From an uncultured Oscillospiraceae bacterium (GTDB lineage Bacteria; Bacillota; Clostridia; Oscillospirales; Oscillospiraceae), in assembly GCA_900752445.1 (NCBI GenBank), contig CAADVN010000007.1, forward strand, positions 1-21,741: 21,741 bases of DNA. Reading direction: 5' to 3'. Each line of letters begins with the position of its first letter. Within the stretch, counting starts at the first letter, position 1. Below, in pieces: positions 1-6,353 of this stretch. The position numbers and the translations under genes are program-made. The notes below the pieces were generated by a model. It was given only the letters and a program-made list of their open reading frames with translations, made no database searches and had not been told where the DNA came from.

Positions 1-1
1 C

Positions 2-64
2 TTTCAAACGCAATTCTGGTACAGTTCTGGTACGCATTCTGGTACGAAGCTTGCAAAACGATAG
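2..64 (+). CDS. Possible C-terminal end of a tyrosine recombinase (partial, cut by left edge)
   Basis: This frame is open from the window edge and ends at a TAG at 62-64, leaving 20 codons with a repetitive tail (tryptophan/tyrosine, then SGTHSGTK). The repetition comes from three copies of a 9-nt unit, TTCTGGTAC, at 14-22, 25-33 and 37-45. Repetitive tails of this kind are, to my recollection, common at the C-termini of Firmicutes phage and ICE integrases. The position supports this: the frame stops about 60 nt from the 3' end of a tRNA gene, a classic attachment site, with only a shared terminator between. No catalytic residue is inside the window, so the identity is an inference. Confidence 0.4.
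   Translation, partial: FQTQFWYSSGTHSGTKLAKR
14..45 (+). repeat. Three direct copies of TTCTGGTAC
   Basis: The 9-mer occurs at 14-22, 25-33 and 37-45, so unit starts are 11 and 12 nt apart. It could simply encode a repetitive protein tail, or act as recombinase arm-type or accessory sites near an element end. The sequence alone does not decide. Confidence 0.6.
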
Positions 65-84
65 ATTTTGGGATAAAGATAAAG

Positions 85-120
85 AAAAAGTCCTGAAATC
101 TCACGATTTCAGGACTTTTT
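85..120 (-). terminator. Bidirectional intrinsic terminator between left-edge ORF and tRNA-Ala
   Basis: A perfect 16-bp stem (85-100 with 105-120) encloses the 4-nt loop TCAC. The stem ends in A5/T5 tracts, and on the minus strand it is followed by a T-rich run. It lies just past the 3' end of the minus-strand tRNA and just past the stop of the plus-strand left-edge ORF, so it can end transcription from both sides. Confidence 0.85.
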
Positions 121-121
121 C

Positions 122-197
<76 letters not shown>

Positions 198-213
198 ATG
201 CGGTGCAAGTGGT

Positions 214-242
214 ATATTAGCAGAATCGCGCGGGAATGTCAA
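214..242 (-). promoter_or_regulatory. Sigma-A promoter for tRNA-Ala
   Basis: On the minus strand a consensus -35 TTGACA (237-242) is separated by 17 nt from the -10 TAATAT (214-219). Transcription should begin near 207, about 10 nt before the mature tRNA. The -35 box starts only 4 bases past the stop codon of smsB (247-249). No terminator lies between them, so readthrough from the smsB operon could also feed the tRNA. Confidence 0.85.
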
Positions 243-246
243 GCTT

Positions 247-1164
247 TTATTTTAAAAATCCGGCCACTATCTGTTCCTCGGCCTCTTCCTCGGTCAGCCC
301 CAGCGTCATCAGCTTTATGAGCTGCTCGCCCGCGATCTTCCCTATCGCCGCCTCGTGTATCAGGCTCGCCTCTACGCTGTTCGCCGTGATCTCCGGCACC
401 GCTCGCACCGACGCCTCGTCCATGATGATAGCATCGCACTCCGAGTGCCCATTGCACTTCCCATTGCCGTTTATCCGCGACACGAACAGCTGCTTCGACT
501 CGTCCCTCGCCACGCTCCGGCTCACTACGTCCGTGCTGCAGCCCTCGCCGTCCAGCTCTACCTTGAACTCCGTCTCCGCATACTGCGTCCCGTGCGTCAT
601 CAGCTTCTCATGCACGATGAGCGTTGCGCCGTCCCCAAGCTTCGCCTCCGTCAGGCGCTTGGTGCTGTCCACGCCCTTTATCTGGGTCGTATCCATCTCC
701 ATATAAGCGCCCTCGTCCAGCTCTATGATGGTCACCGGATTCATGATGCGCTCTCCGCGCCCGTCGCCCTCCGCGTAGTGCCGCTCGACGTACTTCACCT
801 TCGAGCCCTTACCCACGTGGAAGCTGTGGATGCCGTCGTGCTGGCTGTCCTGGTCCCCGCAGTTCGAGATGCCGCAGCCCGCCACGATGGTCACATCGCA
901 GCCCTCGCCTATATAGAAGTCGTTATACACGACCTCCTTCAGCCCGGTCTTCGCTATGATGACCGGGATATGCATGCTCTCATTCTTCGTGCCGGGCTTA
1001 ATATAGATGTCTATGCCCTGCTTATCCTGCTTCGTGACGATGTCTATATTCGCCGTAGTCGCCCTCGCCGCCGTTGCGCCGTCCGACCTGATATTATACG
1101 CGCCCTCAGGCACGCCGTGCAGGTCTGCTATCTGGGCCAGCAGCGTCTGCTGTATCTTATCCAT
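247..1164 (-). CDS. smsB: SufB/SufD-family Fe-S cluster scaffold, minimal SmsB-like form
   Basis: 305-residue SufBD-fold protein, much shorter than E. coli-type SufB (about 495 aa) and matching the single-scaffold, SmsB-type minimal system. The core is a beta-helix-like stretch of short glycine-rich repeats. Cysteines sit at 89, 97, 102, 209, 237 and 243; Cys243 in SECDAII aligns by eye with the essential SufB cysteine of the QCDS motif. The family C-terminal signature is present as NSVEASLIHEAAIGKI (about 262-277), followed by the usual LIKLMTLGL..EEAEEQIV..F helices. It should build Fe-S clusters with the SufC-like ATPase encoded 10 nt upstream. A GAGGAGGGG ribosome site precedes the ATG. 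No cysteine desulfurase or second scaffold gene is nearby, so sulfur supply must be encoded elsewhere. Confidence 0.88.
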   Translation of the reverse strand: MDKIQQTLLAQIADLHGVPEGAYNIRSDGATAARATTANIDIVTKQDKQGIDIYIKPGTKNESMHIPVIIAKTGLKEVVYNDFYIGEGCDVTIVAGCGISNCGDQDSQHDGIHSFHVGKGSKVKYVERHYAEGDGRGERIMNPVTIIELDEGAYMEMDTTQIKGVDSTKRLTEAKLGDGATLIVHEKLMTHGTQYAETEFKVELDGEGCSTDVVSRSVARDESKQLFVSRINGNGKCNGHSECDAIIMDEASVRAVPEITANSVEASLIHEAAIGKIAGEQLIKLMTLGLTEEEAEEQIVAGFLK

Positions 1165-1174
1165 ATGCCCCTCC

Positions 1175-1897
1175 TCAGACGGCCTCGAGCCTGCCGCAGG
1201 CCCCCGACGGGTTCATCAGCCCGGGCAGTATCTCCTCCCTCGGGCCCTCCGCCGTTATCTTTCCGGCCGCTATGACCACTATCTTGTCAGCTATCTCCAA
1301 TATCCGCTCCTGATGTGAGATTATCAGTATGCTGCCGTTTATCTGCTCGTACATCTTCTCAAACACAGCAATGAGGTTCGTGAAGCTCCACAGGTCTATG
1401 CCCGCCTCCGGCTCGTCGAACAGCGAGAGCTTCGTGCCCCGCGCCAGTATCGTCGCTATCTCTATCCGCTTCAGCTCTCCGCCAGAAAGGCTGGCGTTGA
1501 CTTCGCGGTTTACATAATCCCTCGCGCACATGCCCACGCGGCTGAGGTATTCGCAGGCCTCGCCGACGGTGAGCTTCCGGCCAGAGGCCAGCTGCAGCAG
1601 GTCGAACACCCGGATACCCTTGAACCGCACGGGCTGCTGGAAAGCATAGCTTATGCCCAATTTTGCTCTCTCGGTGACGCCCAAGTCTGTGACATCCTCA
1701 CCGTCAAAGTATATCCGCCCCGATGTCGGTTTGATTATGCCCGCGACGAGCTTGGCGAGCGTCGATTTGCCGCCGCCGTTCGGGCCGGTTATTGCGACGA
1801 AACGCTCAGAGACCTTGAGGCTCACATCGGTCAATATATCCTTTACGGCGCCCTCTTCTTCTCCGGCGCTGTAGGAGACGTTTTTGAGTTCAAGCAT
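1175..1897 (-). CDS. smsC: SufC-like ABC ATPase (SmsC), partner of the SmsB scaffold
   Basis: 240-residue cytosolic ABC-type ATPase without membrane segments. It has Walker A GPNGGGKST (38-46), Q-loop in AFQQPVRFKG, signature LSGGE (137-141), Walker B LSLFDEPEAGID (about 158-169) and a switch histidine in IISHQ. The AFQQP and DEPEAGID variants are SufC hallmarks. It powers conformational change of the SufBD-type scaffold during Fe-S assembly. The frame extends to a TTG at 1918 overlapping the plsY stop, but the ATG at 1897 is preferred because AAAGGAG sits 11 nt ahead of it, starting right at the plsY stop. It is the fourth gene of the operon and lies directly before the scaffold gene. Confidence 0.9.
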   Translation of the reverse strand: MLELKNVSYSAGEEEGAVKDILTDVSLKVSERFVAITGPNGGGKSTLAKLVAGIIKPTSGRIYFDGEDVTDLGVTERAKLGISYAFQQPVRFKGIRVFDLLQLASGRKLTVGEACEYLSRVGMCARDYVNREVNASLSGGELKRIEIATILARGTKLSLFDEPEAGIDLWSFTNLIAVFEKMYEQINGSILIISHQERILEIADKIVVIAAGKITAEGPREEILPGLMNPSGACGRLEAV

Positions 1898-1914
1898 CTG
1901 TATATCAGCTCCTT

Positions 1915-2586
1915 TCAAAACTTTTCTTCATCGAGCTTATGGCTCAGGTCACGCTTGAAAACGAAGCGCGGCTCGCGTTTTTTGATAATTCTTGAGATAT
2001 TGCCCATATGCTTCATAACGATGATGAGCAGCGTCAGCAGGGCCAAAATGAGGCAGAGGCCCGAAAAGCCGTTGGCCAGCATCGTTACCGGCACGCTGGC
2101 CGCCGCGAGCACGGAGCCGAGCGAGACGTATCTGGTCAGCGCCACTATGAGCGCGAAGACGACCAGCGCTATAAGCGCCGCGTCCGAGTCCACGACGAAA
2201 ACCGCCGACACGCCGACGAGGATGCCCTTTCCGCCGCGCAGCCCGTAGAAGATCGGGAACACGTGCCCCATGACAAGGCAGAAAGTGGCGAACACCCGCC
2301 CTATATCGACGTACTCCGGCTTGAGCAGAGGGTCGCGCGTGGCAAGGCCCAGCAGCAGCCCGCCGACAAAGGCCCCAACGAGACCTTTGGCGATATCTAT
2401 CGCCAGCACCCCGGCTATGCCCTTGGCGCCGTAGTTCCTGTAGAAGTTCGTCAGCCCAGCGTTGCCGCTGCCGAGCTCCCGCACGTCGCTTTTGAACAGG
2501 TAGCGCGACACGATTATGGCCCCGTTCACGCTGCCGCAGAGATAGGCTATGACCGCGATCGCAAGGAGCAGGACGGTGATTATCAT
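1915..2586 (-). CDS. plsY: Glycerol-3-phosphate acyltransferase PlsY
   Basis: 223-residue polytopic membrane protein that transfers an acyl group from acyl-phosphate to glycerol-3-phosphate, the first acylation step of phospholipid synthesis (family knowledge). The N-terminal helix leads into CGSVNGAIIVSR, the usual PlsY GSxxxayxi position. The phosphate-binding motif reads GSGNAGLTNFYR (39-50), a variant of GSGNxGxTNxxR. A second conserved loop, HVFPIFYGLRGGKG, is also present. At least five hydrophobic segments are visible. The ATG overlaps the der stop as ATGA, so the genes are translationally coupled. The charged C-terminal tail (about 190-223) is somewhat longer than in compact family members. 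Confidence 0.95.
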   Translation of the reverse strand: MIITVLLLAIAVIAYLCGSVNGAIIVSRYLFKSDVRELGSGNAGLTNFYRNYGAKGIAGVLAIDIAKGLVGAFVGGLLLGLATRDPLLKPEYVDIGRVFATFCLVMGHVFPIFYGLRGGKGILVGVSAVFVVDSDAALIALVVFALIVALTRYVSLGSVLAAASVPVTMLANGFSGLCLILALLTLLIIVMKHMGNISRIIKKREPRFVFKRDLSHKLDEEKF

Positions 2587-3908
2587 TCCTTATCCCCCTT
2601 CTGACGGATGACGATGCGGATGGGCGTGCCCTCGAGGCCGAACACCGCGCGTATCTGGTTCTCGAGGTATCTCTGGTAGGAGAAGTGGAAGAGCTCCTTG
2701 CTGTTGCAGAAGATGACGAAATTCGGCGGCCTGACGCCGGTCTGGGTCATGTAGTAGATCTTGAGCCTGCGGCCCTTGTCGGTGGGCGGCTGCTGCCGCG
2801 CCTGCGCGTCGGCTAGGACGTTGTTGAGCATGCCCGTGGTTATCCTCATGGCGCTCTGCTCGTTCACGTAGTTCACGAGCTCAAAGATACGCTCAGCCCT
2901 CTGCCCCGTCAGGGCCGAGATGAAGAGCACCGGAGCGTAGCTCATGAAGGCGAGGTCGCGGTAGACGTCCTTCCGGAGCTTGTCCATGGTCTTGCCGTCC
3001 TTCTCGACGAGGTCCCACTTGTTCACGACGATGATGCTGGCCTTGCCGGCCTCGTGCGCCATCCCCGCTATCTTCGTGTCCTGCTCGGTCACGCCGTCGC
3101 GCGCGTCGAGCATGATGATACATACGTCCGCCCGCTCTATGGCGAGCTGCGCGCGCATGACCGAGAACTTCTCTATCCTGTCGTCCACCTTCGACTTGCG
3201 GCGTATGCCCGCCGTGTCGATGAAGACGTATTTGCCGTATTTATTCTCAAAGGGCGTGTCCACAGCGTCCCGCGTCGTGCCCGCGACGTCCGAGACTATG
3301 ACGCGCTTTTCGCCGAGTATGAGGTTTATGAGCGAAGATTTGCCCACGTTCGGCTTGCCGATGACGGCGACCTTGATGCGGTCGTCCTCCTCCCCTTCCC
3401 CATCCTCTGGCGGGAAGTGCGCCACACAGGCGTCCAGCAGGTCGCCCGTGCCGTGGCCATGCACCGCCGAGAGCGCTATGGGGTCGCCGAGGCCCAGCGA
3501 GTAGAACTCGTAGATGCCCGGGTCGGGCAGGCCGGTGGAGTCCATCTTGTTCACACAGAGCACGACGGGCTTCTTCGAGCGCAGCAGCATGTTCGCCACG
3601 TCCCTGTCCGCCGCCGTCACGCCCGTGGCGATCTCCGTCACGAACACGATGACGTCCGCGGAGTCTATGGCTATCTGCGCCTGCTCGCGCATGAACAGGA
3701 GTATCTCGCTGTCGGCCGTCGGCTCGATGCCGCCGGTGTCTACTATATCAAATTTCCGCCCGTTCCACTCGCACTCCGAGTAGAGCCTGTCTCGCGTGAC
3801 GCCCGGCGTGTCCTCGACTATGGACAGCCTGCGCCCCGCAAGGCGGTTGAACAGCATGGACTTGCCGACATTCGGCCTGCCCACTATGGCTACAAGCGGT
3901 CTTGCCAT
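2583..3908 (-). CDS. der: Ribosome-assembly GTPase Der (EngA)
   Basis: 441 residues with two tandem TrmE-Era-like GTPase domains and a C-terminal KH-like domain, the diagnostic Der layout, acting in 50S subunit maturation. Domain 1: GRPNVGKS (10-17), DTPG (33-36), DTGG (57-60), NKMD (120-123). Domain 2: GKPNVGKS (184-191), VAGTTRD, DTAG (231-234) and NKWD. The linker between them is acidic (EDGEGEEDD, about 168-176). The KH-like region carries KIYYMTQTGVRPPNFVIFCN near the C-terminus. The ribosome site is a run of Gs (AAAGGGGG) about 9 nt before ATG. It sits between the DUF512 radical-SAM gene and plsY, a neighbourhood common in Clostridia. Confidence 0.97.
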   Translation of the reverse strand: MARPLVAIVGRPNVGKSMLFNRLAGRRLSIVEDTPGVTRDRLYSECEWNGRKFDIVDTGGIEPTADSEILLFMREQAQIAIDSADVIVFVTEIATGVTAADRDVANMLLRSKKPVVLCVNKMDSTGLPDPGIYEFYSLGLGDPIALSAVHGHGTGDLLDACVAHFPPEDGEGEEDDRIKVAVIGKPNVGKSSLINLILGEKRVIVSDVAGTTRDAVDTPFENKYGKYVFIDTAGIRRKSKVDDRIEKFSVMRAQLAIERADVCIIMLDARDGVTEQDTKIAGMAHEAGKASIIVVNKWDLVEKDGKTMDKLRKDVYRDLAFMSYAPVLFISALTGQRAERIFELVNYVNEQSAMRITTGMLNNVLADAQARQQPPTDKGRRLKIYYMTQTGVRPPNFVIFCNSKELFHFSYQRYLENQIRAVFGLEGTPIRIVIRQKGDKE

Positions 3909-3925
3909 CCAGCAAGGCCCCCTTT

Positions 3926-5239
3926 CTAAATTTCCTGCCCCAGCATCGCGGCCAGCAGCTCGTCGCCCGAGCCGCCGACGGGTATGACCGGCACGCCCAG
4001 CTCCGCCGACGCCTGCTCGAGCGTCACGTCGTCTAGGAACACTCCCTCGCCGTGGCGCAGCATGGTGTGCGGTATGAGCAGCCTGTCTCCCAACTCGCGG
4101 CCTCTCAGCTGCCGGATGAGGTCGCCGCCCGTGACCAGCCCCGCCACGTCTATCGTGTGGCCGAAGAAGTCGTTCACGATGGGCACGACCCGTCCTTTTA
4201 TTTTAACACATTTTTTATGTCCTGTGTGTAAAAGTTTTTCCAAAAGCGGCGCCGCCGCGACGCCCGTGGCGATGGTGAACTCCGAGCCCGTGCCCTCGTC
4301 CGGCCCCGTGAAGTCCAGCGCCGCGAGAAACTCCGTCTCCAGAAGGCGCATGAGGCCCACGCCGTTTTCGAGCTGGCTATACTCTTCGTAATACCCGTCC
4401 TCCGGCACCTCGCGCCCGGCCTTCAGGTAGAGCTCGTCCGAGCACCAGAAGATGCGGCTGCCGTGCTTTTCGAGGCACTCTGCCGCGTATTTTTCCACCC
4501 TGTCTATCGTCTCCGCAGCGCTGTCCCTGTCGAAGGGCGTGAGCTTTGCGAGCTTCTCCCGGTGCTTCGTGAGGCCGACGGGCACGATTGACACGCTGTT
4601 CACGCCCGGGTACAGCTCCGCAAGCTCGCGCATGGAGCGCGAGAGCTGCTCGCGGTCGTTGTAGCCCGGGCAGCAGACGATCTGGCAGTCCACGGTGATG
4701 CCCGCGGCGGTGAGCCGCCGGAGCGGGCCCATGATGTCCGCGGCCTTCGGGTTCCCCATGAGCTTTGCGCGCATTTCGGGGTCCGTGGCGTGGACGGAGA
4801 CGTTTATGGGGCTTATCTTGAGCGCACAGATGCGCTCCATCTCGCGCTCTGAGAGGTTCGTGAGCGTGATATAGCTGCCCGTGAGGAAGGAGAGCCTCGC
4901 GTCGTCGTCCTTGAAGTAGAGCGTGCGGCGCAGGCCGCGCGGAAGCTGGTCGATGAAGCAGAACAGGCAGTGGTTGGAGCAGCCCCAGGGCTTGTCCATG
5001 AGGTATTCCTCAAAGTCGAGGCCTAGGTCCTCGCCCTCGCCCTTCCTTATCTTGACCTCGTATTCCTTTCCCGTCGCGCCGGAGCGCAGCACGAGCGTGA
5101 GCCTAGGCTCGTAGGACCAGTAGCGGTAGTCGAGCACGTCCTCGACGCCGTGGCCGTTTATGGCGAGCAGCTCGTCCCCGACCTGCACTCTGCCCCGTGC
5201 CGGGCTGCCCTTATCTATATTTGTGATGGTATTCAGCAT
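3926..5239 (-). CDS. PDZ/radical-SAM DUF512-family protein
   Basis: 437 residues. An N-terminal PDZ-like segment (about 5-60, with GSPARGRVQVGDELLAINGH) is followed by a radical-SAM-type cluster motif CSNHCLFC (Cys87, Cys91, Cys94; CX3CX2C). The DUF512 region begins with SPINVSVHATDPEMR and continues to the C-terminus (VPVIPVGGSGDELL). This family regularly sits next to der in Clostridia; its reaction is not known to me. I start at ATG 5239 rather than the TTG one codon earlier, with GAGG about 8 nt ahead. Codons for about 53 nt (4194-4246) are strikingly AT-rich compared with the rest of the gene. It heads the operon, downstream of a hairpin-rich leader. Confidence 0.9.
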   Translation of the reverse strand: MLNTITNIDKGSPARGRVQVGDELLAINGHGVEDVLDYRYWSYEPRLTLVLRSGATGKEYEVKIRKGEGEDLGLDFEEYLMDKPWGCSNHCLFCFIDQLPRGLRRTLYFKDDDARLSFLTGSYITLTNLSEREMERICALKISPINVSVHATDPEMRAKLMGNPKAADIMGPLRRLTAAGITVDCQIVCCPGYNDREQLSRSMRELAELYPGVNSVSIVPVGLTKHREKLAKLTPFDRDSAAETIDRVEKYAAECLEKHGSRIFWCSDELYLKAGREVPEDGYYEEYSQLENGVGLMRLLETEFLAALDFTGPDEGTGSEFTIATGVAAAPLLEKLLHTGHKKCVKIKGRVVPIVNDFFGHTIDVAGLVTGGDLIRQLRGRELGDRLLIPHTMLRHGEGVFLDDVTLEQASAELGVPVIPVGGSGDELLAAMLGQEI

Positions 5240-5244
5240 CAAAA

Positions 5245-5460
5245 AAGCCTCGCAGAGTTCGCGCGCAGCGCGAATAGATTGGGATCATTTTTTCGAGGGC
5301 GTGTACCTCGGAAAAAATACTTCTGTCGCGCAAGTGTGCGGCCATGGGCCGTGCGCGCAGCGCGACGCCAAGACAGGAAGCTGCCGCCGCAGGCGGTCAG
5401 CTTTTGACGTACCCTCGTCCTTCTCATTTTGAAGGCTCTGCCTTCAAAATGACCTGGTAG
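5245..5460. repeat. Cluster of five consecutive hairpins, possible dispersed palindromic element
   Basis: This 216-nt gap between rpmF and the DUF512 gene holds five stem-loops. (1) 5258-5274, TTCGCGC/GCGCGAA with a GCA loop. (2) 5287-5318, ATTTTTTC-GAGG pairing across one bulge. (3) 5325-5366, a 7-bp GTCGCGC stem plus an inner 8-bp stem closed by ATG. (4) 5378-5403, AAGCTG and CCGCC arms. (5) 5424-5452, a perfect 12-bp stem with loop CTCTG. Open frames cross it on both strands, but their arginine-rich composition matches no protein I recognise. It resembles REP- or MITE-like intergenic repeats. As transcribed on the minus strand it would be the 5' leader of the DUF512 operon. Confidence 0.6.
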
Positions 5461-5461
5461 C

Positions 5462-5491
5462 AAAAGAAGGGGAGGCCGCAGCCTTCCCTTC
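5462..5491 (-). terminator. Intrinsic terminator of yceD-rpmF
   Basis: A 10-bp stem with one mismatch (5466-5475 with 5482-5491) has a 6-nt loop and, on the minus strand, runs directly into TTTT. It begins 9 nt after the rpmF stop codon. Confidence 0.75.
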
Positions 5492-5500
5492 TCAGCTTTG

Positions 5501-5689
5501 TTACTTGCTCTCCTCGACCTCGAAGACCACGCGGCCGTTGTACTGGCCGCAGGCCTTGCAGGCGCGGTGCGGCAGATGGTAAGCGCCGCAGTTCGGGCAC
5601 TTCACTATTGCGGGCGCCTCCAGCTTCCAGACGGAAGAACGCCTCTTGTCGCGGCGCTGGCGGGATACTTTACTCTTCGGTACTGCCAT
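5501..5689 (-). CDS. rpmF: 50S ribosomal protein bL32
   Basis: 62-residue L32 with the standard start MAVPKSKVSRQRRDKRRS. Its zinc ribbon is complete: CPNC (31-34) and CKAC (44-47), so this is the Cys4 zinc-binding form rather than a C-minus paralogue. GGGAGGTG lies 6 nt before the ATG. It follows yceD by 54 nt on the same strand and is closed by a terminator, the arrangement known from many bacteria. Confidence 0.98.
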   Translation of the reverse strand: MAVPKSKVSRQRRDKRRSSVWKLEAPAIVKCPNCGAYHLPHRACKACGQYNGRVVFEVEESK

Positions 5690-5743
5690 GAATTACACCT
5701 CCCACAGACGGCTGTTTGCGAGCAGCTCTGTTATTTTGATTAG

Positions 5744-6235
5744 TTATTTATCCAAAAGCTGCTCAAGCACAGCTAATCTTGGATCGGGTTTTTTGCGGCA
5801 GGAGCAGGGGCCCTCGTTCAGGTTCTTGCCGCAGTCCGGGCAGACGCCCCTGCAGTCTTCCCGGCAGAGGTACTTGGTGTCCATGTCGAGGATGTACACC
5901 GTCTCGAGCAGGTCGTCCAGGTCGAGCCAATCTCCCTCCAGCTCGAAGGCCTCCGGGTCCTCGCTCTCGCCCATCGGTACCACCGGCACCTCAAAGTCGA
6001 GCCGCTTCTCTGAGCTGAACTCGGCCCCGCAGCGGTCGCACAGGCAGGTCATCTCCGCCTCTATCTCGCCCCTTGCGGTCAGCACTCCCGCGGTGTTCTC
6101 CACCACGCCCGCAGCGCTCGGCCCGCGGTCGTAGCTGAGTATCGACGGACTGCCCAGCCTCTCTGTCGAAAGCTCCTGCTCAAAGCTCACCCGGCCCCCG
6201 GGGACGTCTATTATCTCCCGAAGATCGAGCTTCAC
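5744..6235 (-). CDS. yceD: YceD/DUF177-family protein
   Basis: 163 residues of the YceD family, linked to 23S rRNA accumulation and usually found just before rpmF as here. The frame extends far upstream, but the start is set at GTG 6235 because GGAGGTG lies a few nt ahead and homology-like sequence (KLDLREIIDVPGG) begins there. Cysteines form probable metal sites: CLCDRC (64-69), then CREDCRGVCPDC (124-135) and a CSC near the C-terminus. The acidic stretch between them (about 89-110) is family-typical. Transcription should come from the consensus promoter at 6278-6306. Confidence 0.9.
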   Translation of the reverse strand: MKLDLREIIDVPGGRVSFEQELSTERLGSPSILSYDRGPSAAGVVENTAGVLTARGEIEAEMTCLCDRCGAEFSSEKRLDFEVPVVPMGESEDPEAFELEGDWLDLDDLLETVYILDMDTKYLCREDCRGVCPDCGKNLNEGPCSCRKKPDPRLAVLEQLLDK

Positions 6236-6277
6236 AGGCGCACCTCCACAAGCAGCTAATTTCATAGCCGCTTTGGT

Positions 6278-6306
6278 ATTATAAGCGAAATGCCGCCCCT
6301 TGTCAA
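6278..6306 (-). promoter_or_regulatory. Perfect-consensus sigma-A promoter for yceD-rpmF
   Basis: On the minus strand TTGACA (6301-6306), a 17-nt spacer and TATAAT (6278-6283) match the consensus at all twelve positions. The start point should be near 6271, giving a leader of about 35 nt with the GGAGGTG site. This is a fittingly strong promoter for a ribosomal-protein gene. Confidence 0.92.
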
Positions 6307-6324
6307 CAGAAATATCGTTGACAA
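6300..6324. promoter_or_regulatory. Perfect dyad formed by the two divergent -35 boxes
   Basis: TTGTCAAC (6300-6307) and GTTGACAA (6317-6324) are perfect inverted copies around a 9-nt centre. Each arm contains the -35 box of one divergent promoter. Outside the arms CCCC and GGGGG can extend the dyad across a 2-nt bulge. It could be an operator, or a by-product of two consensus -35 boxes placed back to back. Confidence 0.6.
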
Positions 6325-6347
6325 AAGGGGGCTTCCTGGTCAATAAT
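6318..6347 (+). promoter_or_regulatory. Promoter for the RluA-family gene
   Basis: TTGACA (6318-6323), an 18-nt spacer and AATAAT (6342-6347). The -10 box ends 6 nt before ATG 6354, so the transcript should begin at or very near the start codon. Confidence 0.65.
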
Positions 6348-6353
6348 GTGCTC

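Noticed and set aside
355..1275. Long plus-strand open frame opposite smsB and smsC (and similar long antisense frames elsewhere)
   Set aside because: High GC keeps antisense frames open. Composition is rich in Arg/His/Leu without domains, while the opposite strand encodes recognised proteins.
5239..5463. Minus-strand 74-codon frame between rpmF and the DUF512 gene
   Set aside because: The region is a row of hairpins. The frame is arginine-rich, lacks a clear ribosome site, and is matched by an equally open frame on the other strand.
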